DNA of 27,892 nucleotides from Lingula anatina (taxonomy: Eukaryota; Brachiopoda; Lingulata; Lingulida; Lingulidae). Location: contig NW_019774004.1 in assembly GCF_001039355.2 (NCBI RefSeq), forward strand, positions 1 through 27,892. Direction: 5' to 3'. The position numbers and the translations under genes were made by a program. This document shows, piece after piece, positions 10,280-19,608 of the stretch. Below the pieces are notes generated by a model. The model was given only the letters and a program-made list of their open reading frames with translations. It was not told the DNA's origin and searched no databases. Within the stretch, counting starts at the first letter, position 1. Each line of letters starts with the position of its first letter.

Positions 10280-11026
10280 ATTCTCATCAGTATGTTCTAA
10301 TTAAACACACAGCTATTGAGATAAATACCACAAACTGGTTTATTGATACAAACGAACGACCAAGTGTTTAGTAAAAAGAAAAAATATTGTGTGTGTGTGT
10401 TTCACTAAGATGTAAAGCATTGTTATTCTTTCGTGTAATTCACCCAAACCCAATATAGAGGTGCAATTGATGTCACAAGCATGTTATTAAAAATATTTAC
10501 TGCACGGATTGCTAACTGTGTTTGATTATTTTAGGGTCCCACATGAAGAAGCTTGTATAAAAGTTTCACTCTCCTGGAACCATGAATAATTAAAAATAAT
10601 TCATCGTTTAACCCAAAAAAGGAACATACGTTACTGTCACAAATACAAAACGTCCACCTGCGTTTCTTACTTTTATTGTAAGAGAGTGGTATTGGACGAT
10701 GGTGTCTCCACTGCACCTTTAGAAATTTAGACAGTTTGTATTATATTCAATTAATAAAAACGAATCAATTTGAAAAGACTGTTCTGCGTTTGTTGTTGCA
10801 TTCGATTGCAATGCTTATTGAATTTAAAACAATGTCTGATTATTAAGTGTTACTTAATTCATGAAACGATCCTGTTGCGTCTGGAGGCCATTGTAATTAA
10901 TTTGAAAACAACAGAATTACGTGATGTTGTTAATTTCTAAACAGCTGCAATGATGATTGATGTTGAAACTATAGGTTGATATTGAAACAATACGTTTCGA
11001 CTATGAAGCGAAATGATTACTTGACA
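10280..11026. other. Non-coding stretch
   Basis: AT-rich with a short (GT)n run at about 10389-10400. The minus-strand frame at 10531-10716 (61 codons) is not recognisable. Nothing else is supported. Confidence 0.4.
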
Positions 11027-11354
11027 CGTAACATTATGTAATATATAACATTACGTAACATTGTATAATTACGTCATAATCCCATAAGAGGTCTCCATTG
11101 GCAACATGATTACGCATTGTTACGTCATAATTACGTAACAGGTCCCCAGAGTCCTCCAAGGAAATACTAAGAGTTTGGTGTCCCCATGGAGTCCTCCAAG
11201 CAAATACTATTTACTTCGTCCCTTCCATATATATATATGATTACATATTGTTACGTCATAATTACGTAACAGGTCCCAGGGGACCTCCAAGCAAATGATT
11301 ACGTGTTGTTACGTAATACTTACGTAACGGGGCCCCCAGGACATCCAAGCAAAT
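11027..11354. repeat. Interrupted tandem repeat with GTTACGT/ACGTAAC palindromes
   Basis: A unit of about 59-60 bp recurs: ATGATTACGCATTGTTACGT, then CATAATTACGTAAC, then CAGGTCCCC and TCCTCCAAGCAAAT. Fuller copies lie at 11106-11165, 11237-11296 and 11296-11354, a half unit at about 11176-11205, and a degraded lead copy at 11027-11098. Each full unit has GTTACGT and ACGTAAC arms around a short spacer, an imperfect palindrome that resembles bZIP (CRE-like) sites. A satellite or transposon-internal repeat is the simplest explanation. Confidence 0.8.
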
Positions 11355-11915
11355 GGTGCTTCTGCGGTCCACATATACTACTAACAATAGTTATATGATT
11401 GCATCATATTATCTTTATTTGAAACTTCTCTTTACTCTCATATGCAAAAAGATCAATAAAAAATCCCTTAAGTAAATACAAGTTGATATCAACAAAATAT
11501 ATATAAATTGCTTTAATTAGGTTATGCATTCTTTAATTTATTCTCCTTCAGTCCTTTTGTGTGTATCTGAAAACATTTTTTAATGGTTAATCAATTGTAA
11601 TTATACCCACCTTGTAATAATTGCATTTAAGATAAGAAATTGAATCCATTAAAAATATTTAAGCATATATACATGCTGGTTATTTATAAATTGCCATTTA
11701 TTCAAAAATTAAACACAAATAATCATCCATACGTTGCATTAAACGACATAACACATTAGCAGGAGTTTTTTTTACCAATTAGATTATTTATTCTAGTAGT
11801 ATCAGTTAAGCATCTTCTGTATATTCAGTTCAAGATGCTAAACTTTACCCTTTAATATATGGTATCTGTCAATGACCAACGATATTAACTCTAATAATAC
11901 TTTCCATTTCATTAA
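11355..11915. other. AT-rich non-coding stretch
   Basis: No reading frame or repeat end is recognised. It may hold the decayed upstream part of the retroelement fragment that follows. Confidence 0.4.
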
Positions 11916-12320
11916 TATTTTGATTCTTGTTGGAAAATAAATTTAGATACATATGAAAGCTTGAGGACAAATCTAAATCCAGAGCCTATATTGCCAATTC
12001 AAAATACATTTAAAAGAGATAAAAATCAAGCCGTTCATCGTGATATTGATAAAAGAAAAAAAATAAGTCGATTTCGTACCAGTGGGCATAAACTCCACAT
12101 TGAAACAGGCACTAACACTCTTCGGTCCAACAGAATATGCCATAAATGTTCTATAGACAAAATTGATGATGTAAAATACTTTCTCACAGCGTCCCCCTAC
12201 CCCCCCTATACAATGACCTGCGAACAATATTATATAAGGAATTTACAAAACACTATACACACTGATGAAAAGTTTACTATCATTATGGAATCTCAAGAAG
12301 AAGAAACCCTCATTGCTTAA
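11916..12320 (+). pseudogene. Retroelement C-terminal (zinc-ribbon-like) fragment
   Basis: The open frame continues from 11916 to the stop at 12318-12320; 11961 is not an ATG, so no proper start exists. The string ISRFRTSGHKLHIETG followed by RICHKC and a YFL..SPYPPY segment matches the layout of the C-terminal module of many invertebrate retroelement polyproteins, usually seen as RFR..HKL.IE.GR then CxxC and EHFL..CP.Y. Here the expected H and second C pair are lost (KYFLTASPY), so the zinc site is broken. The upstream polymerase is not visible. Assignment is from remembered family features. Confidence 0.6.
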
Positions 12321-13279
12321 ATAACTCAGTTTCTCTCCTCCGCTTTTGCTAGGGGGGATCTAAAAGACAGTGTTGCACCCATCGGCAATTGAGTAGTAGT
12401 AATTAAAACTCGAGTTCATTTTTTAAGTAGGTAAATACCCTTACTCATTATAATTGTTTAATAGCATATTCACTAAAATTATATTTATATTGTCATTTTC
12501 ATCCACCCAGATGGATGCATATGTTACAGTGAAATAAACTAAATACGTGCAAAAAATTACACGTAAATAATAAAAAACATACTTTCACTAATAAGTTCAT
12601 TACGTTCCTTTTAAACTGAAGGATACATTTATAATTAATTAATTACAGTTGTAACCATTGTGTTATAATGTAACAAACAAACAGATGCAAAAAAAAAAAA
12701 AAAAAAAAAAAAAACTTAATCTATTACATGACATTTCAACAAATAATATGGCATACACGAATAACTAATTAATTTTTACTAAATACAATGGATATTTATT
12801 ACAAACAAAAGGCAAGTCTAATAACAAATTAAGCGCAGAAAAGCAAGTGTTTGCGTAAAACACCCTCCTATATTGGTTTATTTATATTAAAACAATTTAA
12901 TATTGGCACAATAAAAAAGCTGGGCAACTGTGGAAGGTATCTCTCTCACACATCTAATGAATGCCAACACATCTTTAACTTTTGACCTCATTCAAGTTTG
13001 TGTGCACAGAACACTTCCACAGTGACTCAGCTTTGAACCAAATAAACTTTATCATGTTCGGAGCATCACATATAAATATCTGATTTTCCACTGTGCTATC
13101 ATAGCTGTCCAGTTCTGGTTCCTAAAACCTATACTTATTATCAGTGGTAACATGAGGGTTTTTATAAACATCAGCACAATTGACATCTGCAACCTATTTT
13201 CATCATCAGTGATAACACAAAGTTTTAAGAAACATCAGCAGTTTGATATATTTTCATCAGTGTACAATGTGATCAGTAG
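12321..13279. other. 3' flank of the intact TRIM gene
   Basis: No gene. There is a run of 26 A at 12689-12714. On the minus strand the nearest AATAAA beyond the TRIM stop that I find is TTTATT at 12877-12882, giving a possible 3' UTR of about 400 bp. Near 13135-13270 a loose motif (ATCAGTG.TAACA, AAACATCAGCA) repeats about three times. Confidence 0.45.
12689..12714. repeat. Poly(A) tract, 26 A
   Basis: A homopolymer of 26 A. It could be the tail of a plus-strand retrocopy, but no source sequence is recognised upstream and no target duplication was found. Confidence 0.85.
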
Positions 13280-15253
13280 TTACCGTAAGTACTGGAATGT
13301 CTTAACCTTGCCCTGTCTTTCTGCCACAACCAGCTGGCCAGCAGGATTGATGGCTAATGCTGTCGGACACTCCAATCCATCATCCTCAGTGGCAATGTAT
13401 CTGATAAACTCTCCTTGTGGACTAAGTGCCACTATCCTGTGGTTACCCGTGTCGGCAATGAAGATGTGACCATAGCTGTCTGTGCACACTCCACCTGGTG
13501 AACTCAGCTCACCACGCCCACTGCCATGTGTGCCATACTGGTACAGCAGAGTACAAAAAGGTGACAGCACATGTACACAGTGTCTGTCCAAGTCTGATAT
13601 CACAATGTTTTTATTCACACTGTTCACTGTGATGTACCGGGGTCTTTTAAACTCCTTGAGTCGAACAGTGTTCTGGAGCTGTCCACTGTCTGCGTGGAAT
13701 TCCAAGATGGATTTCTTCATACTGTCACAAACCATCACATTACACATTTTGTCCATTGTAATACCCCATATACAACTAAGTTGACGGTGACCTATTGTCA
13801 TCACCTTCTGACCTCTGGTGGAGTATATTTCGACACATTGGGATTCTTTTGATGTTATATACAGCTGACCAGTCTGTGAAACAGCCACATCACGTGGATT
13901 GTCAAGTTTTATGTCTGTCCTGAACTCTCCAGCATGTGTGAACATTTTTGTACTGTTGTTTTTATTATCCACAACAAACACTAGTTCCTTATCTATGGCC
14001 AACCCAGATATGTTAATTTTTCTATCACTTTTCAGAGTAGCATTGAAGAAATGCACACAGTTTGCATTGTCTACGAAAACAGGAGAATGTGGCGCTGATC
14101 TTGGATACGCTCCACGCTTAGCTAATAGAGATTGTGACTGTACTTTAACCTTTCCTAACATGACCTCCAGTCCTGGAGAATAGTGCGGTAATATATGATA
14201 CGTCCGCTGCATTGGCTCCGGTTCTAAATGTTCTTTCAGTCTGGAAGAATATGCTACTGGTATTGGGTTTCTTCCTCGTACATCCAATGGAGATTGTGAC
14301 CGCACATTTACTTGTCCTAGCATGTCTTCTAGTTGAGTAGTAGATGATTTACCAGGAGTGTATGATATCTGTGCTGGTGTATCTGGGGTTGGGAGAGGCG
14401 TTTTTTCCATCTCTGCTAGTCTTTTAATTAGAGGTTTTGCATGAACCATGATATCAGGCACAGTGCCATTTGTCACCAGTTGCTGGGCAAAGTCACAGGC
14501 ACTTTGCAAAGAAGTATGGTGGAATTCAAGGATGTCATTGTTTGCCTCCTTCTTTTTCTTTCTGACATCATAAGCAGAATTCACTTCTGATATCAATCTC
14601 TCTTTTCTGCAATTGATCCTTTTAACAAGTTGCTCGGCTTGACTTTCAATCTCTGTGATAATTTTAGTTTGGGAAAGAAGGTCATCTGTAACACCGGCTG
14701 TTTCCTTGGCAACTGCATCTTTAAACATATTTGTGGTCTTCATAGTTTTAGCAAGACCAGTTTGGATATTTTCTCTGTTCATTTTTATAATTTTATCAAC
14801 TGATGAAATGCGATGCCCACTATGTTCTGTTGCTATACACTCACCACATATGGCAGTATCATCCTCTTCACAGTAAAACTGTAATTCATTCTTGGGATGT
14901 TTCTCACAACTGAGGGTCAACTGTGCAATGGCCTGTGTCGCTGCTGCTACATTGGCCTGTTCCTCTTTTAATGTCTGTCTTGCTTGTTGCTGGGTTATGA
15001 TGTCCTTTGTCTTGCCGACGAGAAAGTTCTTCATCAGTTGAGTAAGGCCGCCATCTGGAATCTGGATTTCCTGTCGGCAAAGAGGACATGGAAATTTTCT
15101 GTTTGAGGTTACTTTTCTCTCGGCATGGTCAGATATACAACCATAGCAAAATGTATGGTAGCAAGACAGCACACGGGGGTCCTCATACTCTCCCAGACAG
15201 ATGCTACATGTCAAGATATCCTTTTTAATATCTGCTGCTAGTGCTTCTGCCAT
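13280..15253 (-). CDS. TRIM-NHL protein, putative RING-type E3 ubiquitin ligase
   Basis: An intronless gene for a tripartite-motif protein. The frame is open from 15319 (679 codons), but I place the start at the MAEAL methionine (15251-15253): this site is shared with both broken paralogues, and the third fragment has an in-frame stop just upstream of it. Numbering from 15319: RING C3HC4 at 38-81 (C38, C41, C53, H55, C58, C61, C78, C81); B-box type 2 at 138-169 (C138, H141, C150, D153, C158, C161, H166, H169); coiled coil about 175-300; a linker with two diverged repeats (YTPG..LEDMLG..V.SQS and YSPG..LEVMLG..V.SQS, about 320-349 and 380-403); six-blade NHL propeller 435-679. No filamin domain. 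All zinc ligands are present, so ligase activity with an E2 enzyme is expected from the family; the propeller would bind protein or RNA targets. Substrate unknown. TRIM2/3/56/71-like names would be over-specific. Confidence 0.93.
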   Translation of the reverse strand: MAEALAADIKKDILTCSICLGEYEDPRVLSCYHTFCYGCISDHAERKVTSNRKFPCPLCRQEIQIPDGGLTQLMKNFLVGKTKDIITQQQARQTLKEEQANVAAATQAIAQLTLSCEKHPKNELQFYCEEDDTAICGECIATEHSGHRISSVDKIIKMNRENIQTGLAKTMKTTNMFKDAVAKETAGVTDDLLSQTKIITEIESQAEQLVKRINCRKERLISEVNSAYDVRKKKKEANNDILEFHHTSLQSACDFAQQLVTNGTVPDIMVHAKPLIKRLAEMEKTPLPTPDTPAQISYTPGKSSTTQLEDMLGQVNVRSQSPLDVRGRNPIPVAYSSRLKEHLEPEPMQRTYHILPHYSPGLEVMLGKVKVQSQSLLAKRGAYPRSAPHSPVFVDNANCVHFFNATLKSDRKINISGLAIDKELVFVVDNKNNSTKMFTHAGEFRTDIKLDNPRDVAVSQTGQLYITSKESQCVEIYSTRGQKVMTIGHRQLSCIWGITMDKMCNVMVCDSMKKSILEFHADSGQLQNTVRLKEFKRPRYITVNSVNKNIVISDLDRHCVHVLSPFCTLLYQYGTHGSGRGELSSPGGVCTDSYGHIFIADTGNHRIVALSPQGEFIRYIATEDDGLECPTALAINPAGQLVVAERQGKVKTFQYLR

Positions 15254-15534
15254 ATCTGATAGTCTCTTTTTTGTGTATAAAATGTACGAAGCTGGTTGCG
15301 ATGATATTTGTCTTAACACTCACCCAAAATTGTTAGTGATTATCAGTCCTCTACTTCGGTACACTCTGGTGTTGCAGCTTTGGTAAGTCTTAATAAACAG
15401 AGATCACGGTATATTTAGTCAATGTACCCTTTCAATTGGACTATTGTACGTCATTTTAGTTTTTTTCTTGCAAATGATTTCAAATGTATGCCCCTGTTTT
15501 TCTCTTTGCCGTTTATGGCTGCACAAAGTATATG

Positions 15535-16037
15535 GCGTCTGTTTATTACCTGACGAGGACCTCACCCTGGAAACTGTAAGGTCAATATATTCACCCATTG
15601 TGTGGCGACTGATGGATCAATTGTATTGCGTTTACACTTTAGGTCAGGTTATAAAAGGCATGTACGTGGGCAGGTATTTCTGTCTTGCTTTGAGTGAAAG
15701 AAACCTATCCAGTTTAAATGCCCGACACATCTATTGCAGAGAAATATTTAGTGAAAATGGCTGTATTTTTGCATTTTTATTTAGAACTGCACATATAATT
15801 TACAATATGCTAAGTCTCTCCGTTGTTTATTTACTCAAAGGTATAGAAAAGTACCGACGACTGATTATTCCTTAAAGTTGACCTCACAAGAGCAGTTAGC
15901 AGGGCTTGAGGAATAATGCAAAATGTTTGTTGACACAGTTGTATTGTGTTTACTCTATGCTCAGGATAAAGAAATAGAAACACGACTGCAGGCATTTTGT
16001 CTTCTGCCCTTGGTCAATGTTTGTGTCACTGGTTATA
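15535..16037. repeat. TRIM 5'-flank modules (two consecutive copies)
   Basis: Two copies of a module of about 300 bp start near 15535 and 15850. Hallmarks are GCGTCTGTTTATT, GACCTCAC, an AGCAGT or AAGGTCA segment, and TTGTATTGCGTTTAC. Related copies occur at 19.9, 20.45, 23.55, 25.65 and 26.2-27.2 kb, and a degraded one upstream of the pseudogene at 5.03 kb. The part 15846-16037 also occurs inverted at 21535-21722. A 143-codon plus-strand frame (15444-15875) spans the module and is judged chance. Confidence 0.75.
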
Positions 16038-18668
16038 GGAAATCTTTATAAAGCCGGGTTGAATGAAAAATAATGAAACTGGTCTACATATCAGCATATA
16101 ATGTATTTTTGCTTTTTGTGTGATCATATTCACTTACTTCATATTTCTTCTATTGTATTGAAAGTCAACCTTATCTAACAGGCCCGTAGCCAGAAATTTC
16201 AAAAGGGGGGTTCTTTTTCTGAAAAAGTGGATCTTTTCCCATAAAAACTTCATGTAACTAGATCAAATTTTACCCAGAGTGCACCTTTTCCCAGCAAGAG
16301 GGGCGGTTCTTTCGAACCCCCCGAACCCCCCTAGCTACGGGCCTTTCTAATCAGATTTTACTTGCGACCCTGGCTGTTTTAAAAAGTGAAAGTTCAATCC
16401 TGCCTAATACATAAAATGAAATGTAAAAGTGAACATTAAGGGTATAGTACTGTCCCTCATAAAGGATGGAAAACGAGGACAAATCAATATATTTATAAAG
16501 ATACGTTTTATTATAAACCATGCTCAATCACACTTTAAGCCTACTTGTAAGGTTTAACAGTAAACTGATGTTAGCTAGAGAATGCCCTACTCCACCAGCC
16601 ATAACCACAGATTTAACAAATGTGAATTTCTTTTGTTAGCCTGGCACCTATTATTAGGTCACTATTTCTGTAGCTATTGTTACACCAGTAAACATTAACC
16701 ACCTATTTGTTGTTATCAGATGTGTGATATCCTGTCTAAGTTTTTGTTTATATGAGACAAGCGGCAAATGAGTATACAGCTATCAAGACAGTTTAAATTC
16801 AGGAGCATAGTGGAAGGGTACAGAGTGTAAAAAACTGGATTGAGGAAGGTATGTATTACAGTAATGTATTGGATCATTTGGGCATCTAATCAAATTGAAA
16901 ATTAGAAAATTGATCTAATTTGCAGTGTACCTTGTAAACATCATATCTATATTACATTAAACAAGTTATAATTTATAATGTATACTTCCCTTTTAGCCAA
17001 CAAAGAAACAATGATACAGAATGCAATCACTGTTTAGTCTATTTATTTCTTATTAAATTGTGATCAATTGCTCATCAAAATATTTCTTTAAATGCAGTTG
17101 AATCTAAAAAATAAAAACACTTTACATTACATTTAGCTTTTGGTTTGTGATTTATTAAAAATTATCTATTTAATGTTATCCTTAACTGCCTCCAAGGGAC
17201 TATCATGATATATATACAACTGAAAAAGACCCATGCTAATAAATAACATAAAATTAACATATTAGAGGGGCTGTCAGGGCAAATTTATTACCTAACATAT
17301 TCTTCAGGATTGTTTATTTGCTAAGTTTTCTTTCCCTTTAGTTTCTTTTCAACCCTTAATGTGAGGTAAACACCATAGTTTGTTTAAAAATAGTTTTTTG
17401 CTAACCTATACAAAATGGAAATGAATTGTGCATTGTGAAAATCTGACCATTGTGCTTACACAAAAGCTATAAATTTTAACATGGAGGTTGCTTTTTTGAG
17501 CTTTGGACTGATGATTTAGGTCAAGCAAAGAGGGGCGAGAATAGGGAATTACTGTTTACCCTCGGAAATTAGTTTTCTATGAGTTTTTGGGACTTTTTTT
17601 AGCCCTGGCAGCTCTGTAATGGTCGAATTGCATATTTAACCAGAGTAGAGTTTTCTCCACTGCGGATTTCCGCATTTCAAAATTCGTTTCTAATTGTTTC
17701 TGTGGGCTTGCATGGTCCTTTGAAATATGTTCATGGTTCTTTATATATATATATATTTTTAACAAACTATACAGCTTTAATATCTCGTCTTTGAAAATAT
17801 CCAGTTAACTAATAAAGGCTATGAAATGTTCAAAATAGTATTGGTGCAATGATTATTATTGATTTCATTACAAAAACTTTTCCTTTATCATTTTGCATTT
17901 TTGTAGACAATTAATTGAAATTCACAAACTCAGACGGGGGTTAAGAAGGCTATCACAGCTAAGTTGAGCAATGTGCAAAAGACTTTTGTCTGAAAGTCTT
18001 GAATTATTAAGTAACTACAGCAGTATGCTGACAATGGACACAGTCTGGCCAAGGAAGGTTTTAGCCACTCATTCTGGCAGGAGTTCGAACGCACACAAGC
18101 AAAGGCAGTGATGCCACAGCTTGACCAGACATATTGGATCCTTGTGATAACTTATATAACTTATAGTTAGAAAGCAGTAGCAACACTGTTAAATTTGCAA
18201 AAATCTATGAAACAATTCTCTAGTAAGCTGGTCGCATACCATACTGTGGAACATGTACATACATTTATACATATTGAATAAAGAATGTAAACATGATATT
18301 CTCTTTTGTTTTGAGGGACCAGTGCCTAATACCAATTTTGCCAATAATCCAACAATATATAAAAAAGCTGTAAAAATATTCAAAGCAGTTCATATGAATT
18401 TCTATAGGTTCCTATAAGATGTCCTTTAGAATTCTTATAAGGTTTCATATAGGATTGCCTATAGGATCCTACAGGTTTTCCTATAGGATCCTATAGGTTC
18501 CTATATGATTTCCTAAAGGATCTTACAAGATTTCCTATAGGATTACCTATAGGATCCTATAGGAAAATGGGACAATTTCCTATAGGATTCTATAGGAAAT
18601 CCTATAGGAAATCTTATAGGATTTTATAAGAAATCTTATAGGAAATCCTATAAGAAATTTTCATAAGG
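16038..18668. other. About 2.6-kb insertion in the TRIM 5' flank
   Basis: In the inverted duplicate at 21322-21722 the sequences matching 15846-16037 and 18668-18878 are directly joined (GGTTATTAAGGTGAC). Here they are 2.6 kb apart. This segment is therefore either inserted here or deleted there. It carries a 167-bp MITE and ends in the CCTATAGG foldback. The stretch 16346-18387 holds no recognised gene; frames of about 60 codons are chance. There is a short (TA)n near 17740. Confidence 0.65.
16179..16345. mobile_element. 167-bp MITE, second CAGGCCCGTAGCCAG copy
   Basis: Same length and sequence type as 2303-2469. It begins CAGGCCCGTAGCCAG and ends CTAGCTACGGGCCTT. The 5-bp TCTAA at 16174-16178 is repeated exactly at 16346-16350, a clear target duplication. 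The interior includes GGTTCTTTTTCTGAAAAAGT and ATCAAATTTTACCCAGAGTG, shared with the first copy. Confidence 0.92.
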
Positions 18669-18669
18669 G
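18388..18669. mobile_element. CCTATAGG-rich foldback element (about 280 bp)
   Basis: A dense array of short palindromic motifs of the type CCTATAGGA, CCTATAGGATCC and CTTATAGGA. The block as a whole is also one large imperfect inverted repeat centred near 18567-18583 (GGAAAATGGG..ATTTCC): the left arm reads ATTTCTATAGG.TTCCTATAAGAT and the right arm reads back as ATTTCTTATAGGATTTCCTATAAGAT. A 48-bp element with the same motif and a similar end (CCCTTACGAAAAA against CCCTTATGAAAAT) lies at 19383-19430. No ORF. Probably a non-autonomous foldback transposon. Confidence 0.8.
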
Positions 18670-18878
18670 TATTAAGGTGACAAGTGTTTCTTCATGTAAC
18701 ACTGTGGGGATTGAGAATGTTTTAACTCTTATACATAGCTGCCTGTACTCCCATCTGTCGTCTGCTTTCCTGAGGATGCTGCTGCAGCCCTGTCCAAGCT
18801 CTGATGTTATTTTCCCAGAGGTGGATACAGGATTTCCTATATGAGGCTCGTTTTCCTTGACCCACCACCCTACAAAAA
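18670..18878. repeat. Inverted duplicate of 21322-21530
   Basis: About 205 bp that reads on the opposite strand at 21322-21530 with high identity, for example CTTATACATAGCTGCCTGTA, TCTGCTTTCCTGAGGATGC and CCTTGACCCACCACCCTA. It starts immediately after the foldback element. Non-coding. Confidence 0.9.
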
Positions 18879-18912
18879 TAAAAGTTAACTAGAAAAGCAC
18901 TCCGAGAGCGCA

Positions 18913-19261
18913 CACCTCCGCCACCTTGGCAATTTATCATTATTATTATTATTGATTATTGTTTGATTATTGATCCGGATCACCACCAAAACCTAATCAC
19001 TTCTAAGTTAACTCATTTCTGACCTACCCTAAATATCTCATCAAAATTGGTCCATAACTTTTTGACTTACGTTGATGATTGATAATTGATTGTTGATTAT
19101 TGATTATTGGCTGGTTATAGATCCGGTTCACCACCAAAAACTAATCATCTCTTTGTTGGCCCATTTCTGACAGTTCCTGAAAATTTCATCAAACTCGGTC
19201 CTTAACTTTATGTTGATGACAGACAAACAGGGGTGAAAACATAACTACCTTTGCGGAGGTA
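18913..19261. mobile_element. Interspersed repeat with ACCTCCGC inverted ends
   Basis: Two diverged copies of a unit of about 105 bp (18971-19076 and 19118-19222) begin GATCCGGATCACCACCAAAA and run through ATTTCTGAC, TCATCAAA.T.GGTCC and AACTTT. The block is bounded by CACCTCCGCCA on the left and TTGCGGAGGTA on the right, in inverted orientation, and includes ATTATT microsatellite patches. A sequence with GGTGAAAACATAAC next to GCGGAGGTAA is a familiar dispersed animal repeat; I do not name the family. Confidence 0.7.
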
Positions 19262-19382
19262 ATTAATTGTCTTGATATGTATGCAACAGGGTGCAGAGGC
19301 ACGATCGAAGTTGGAGTGAGATATCTTTCAGCATGATCAGATATACAACTACAGCAAAATGTATGGTAGCAAGGCAGCACAC

Positions 19383-19430
19383 CCCTTACGAAAAAGTCCT
19401 ATAGGATCCTTTAGGACTTTTTTGTGAGGA
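19383..19430. mobile_element. 48-bp near-perfect palindrome inserted in a RING exon
   Basis: The ends CCCTTACGAAAAAGTCCTA and TAGGACTTTTTTGTGAGGA pair across a central AGGATCC-type core, so almost the whole element is palindromic. The intact paralogue lacks exactly this stretch plus a flanking AC (AC at 19381-19382 and 19431-19432), giving a 2-bp target duplication. It is too short to be anything but a minimal non-autonomous unit or a snapback insertion. Confidence 0.85.
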
Positions 19431-19467
19431 ACGGGGGTCCTTATACTCTCCCAGACAGATGTTACAT

Positions 19468-19565
19468 TCCAGCAGGCAAACGACATTGATTCTATGTTGA
19501 TTCAACGTTGATCCACGTAAATTAACGTTTAATCAACATTGAATTAACGTCGTTTGACTGCTGGG
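19468..19565. mobile_element. 98-bp MITE of the CCCAGCRGGCA family
   Basis: Ends TCCAGCAGGCAAACGAC and GTCGTTTGACTGCTGGG are inverted and the interior has several AACGTTGAT-type motifs, as in the 744-bp element at 6816-7559. It is flanked by AT at 19466-19467 and 19566-19567; the intact TRIM paralogue has a single AT there. Confidence 0.9.
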
Positions 19566-19608
19566 ATGTCAACACATTATCAGAAATATGTGTTTCCGGT
19601 GCTTCTGC

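Larger units (their letters stand above)
19262..19608 (-). pseudogene. Third TRIM copy, RING-only fragment with two insertions
   Basis: Starts at the MAEA codons (19606-19608) with an in-frame stop just upstream (CATTAAGACATG). A 98-bp MITE (19468-19565) follows, then ECNICLGEYKDPR, then a 48-bp palindrome (19383-19430), then LPCYHTFCCSCISDHAER. After that a frameshift and truncation at the interspersed repeat near 19262 end the similarity. Outside the insertions the RING cysteines are better kept than in the 3.1-4.8 kb pseudogene. B-box, coiled coil and NHL parts are absent. Not functional. Confidence 0.88.

Noticed and set aside
11027-11354. Possible CRISPR-like array
   Set aside because: The repeats are adjacent or irregularly spaced, diverge along their length and have no unique equal-length spacers; the genome is clearly eukaryotic.
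12689-12714. Poly(A) as evidence of a processed retrocopy
   Set aside because: No recognisable transcript sequence or target duplication accompanies it.
13152-14183. Several plus-strand ORFs of about 100 codons inside the TRIM gene
   Set aside because: They are antisense frames of the strongly supported minus-strand TRIM coding sequence.
15254-15319. Upstream start codon giving a 679-residue TRIM protein
   Set aside because: The extra 22 residues are not kept in the paralogues, one of which has a stop just upstream of the shared MAEAL start.
15444-15875. 143-codon plus-strand ORF
   Set aside because: It lies across two repeated flank modules whose other copies are not open in this frame, and it has no recognisable domain. 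Chance reading frame.
18388-18669. Possible rho-independent terminator or structured RNA
   Set aside because: The repeated CCTATAGG motifs and a sister 48-bp insertion with a target duplication fit a foldback element better; no gene context fits a terminator.
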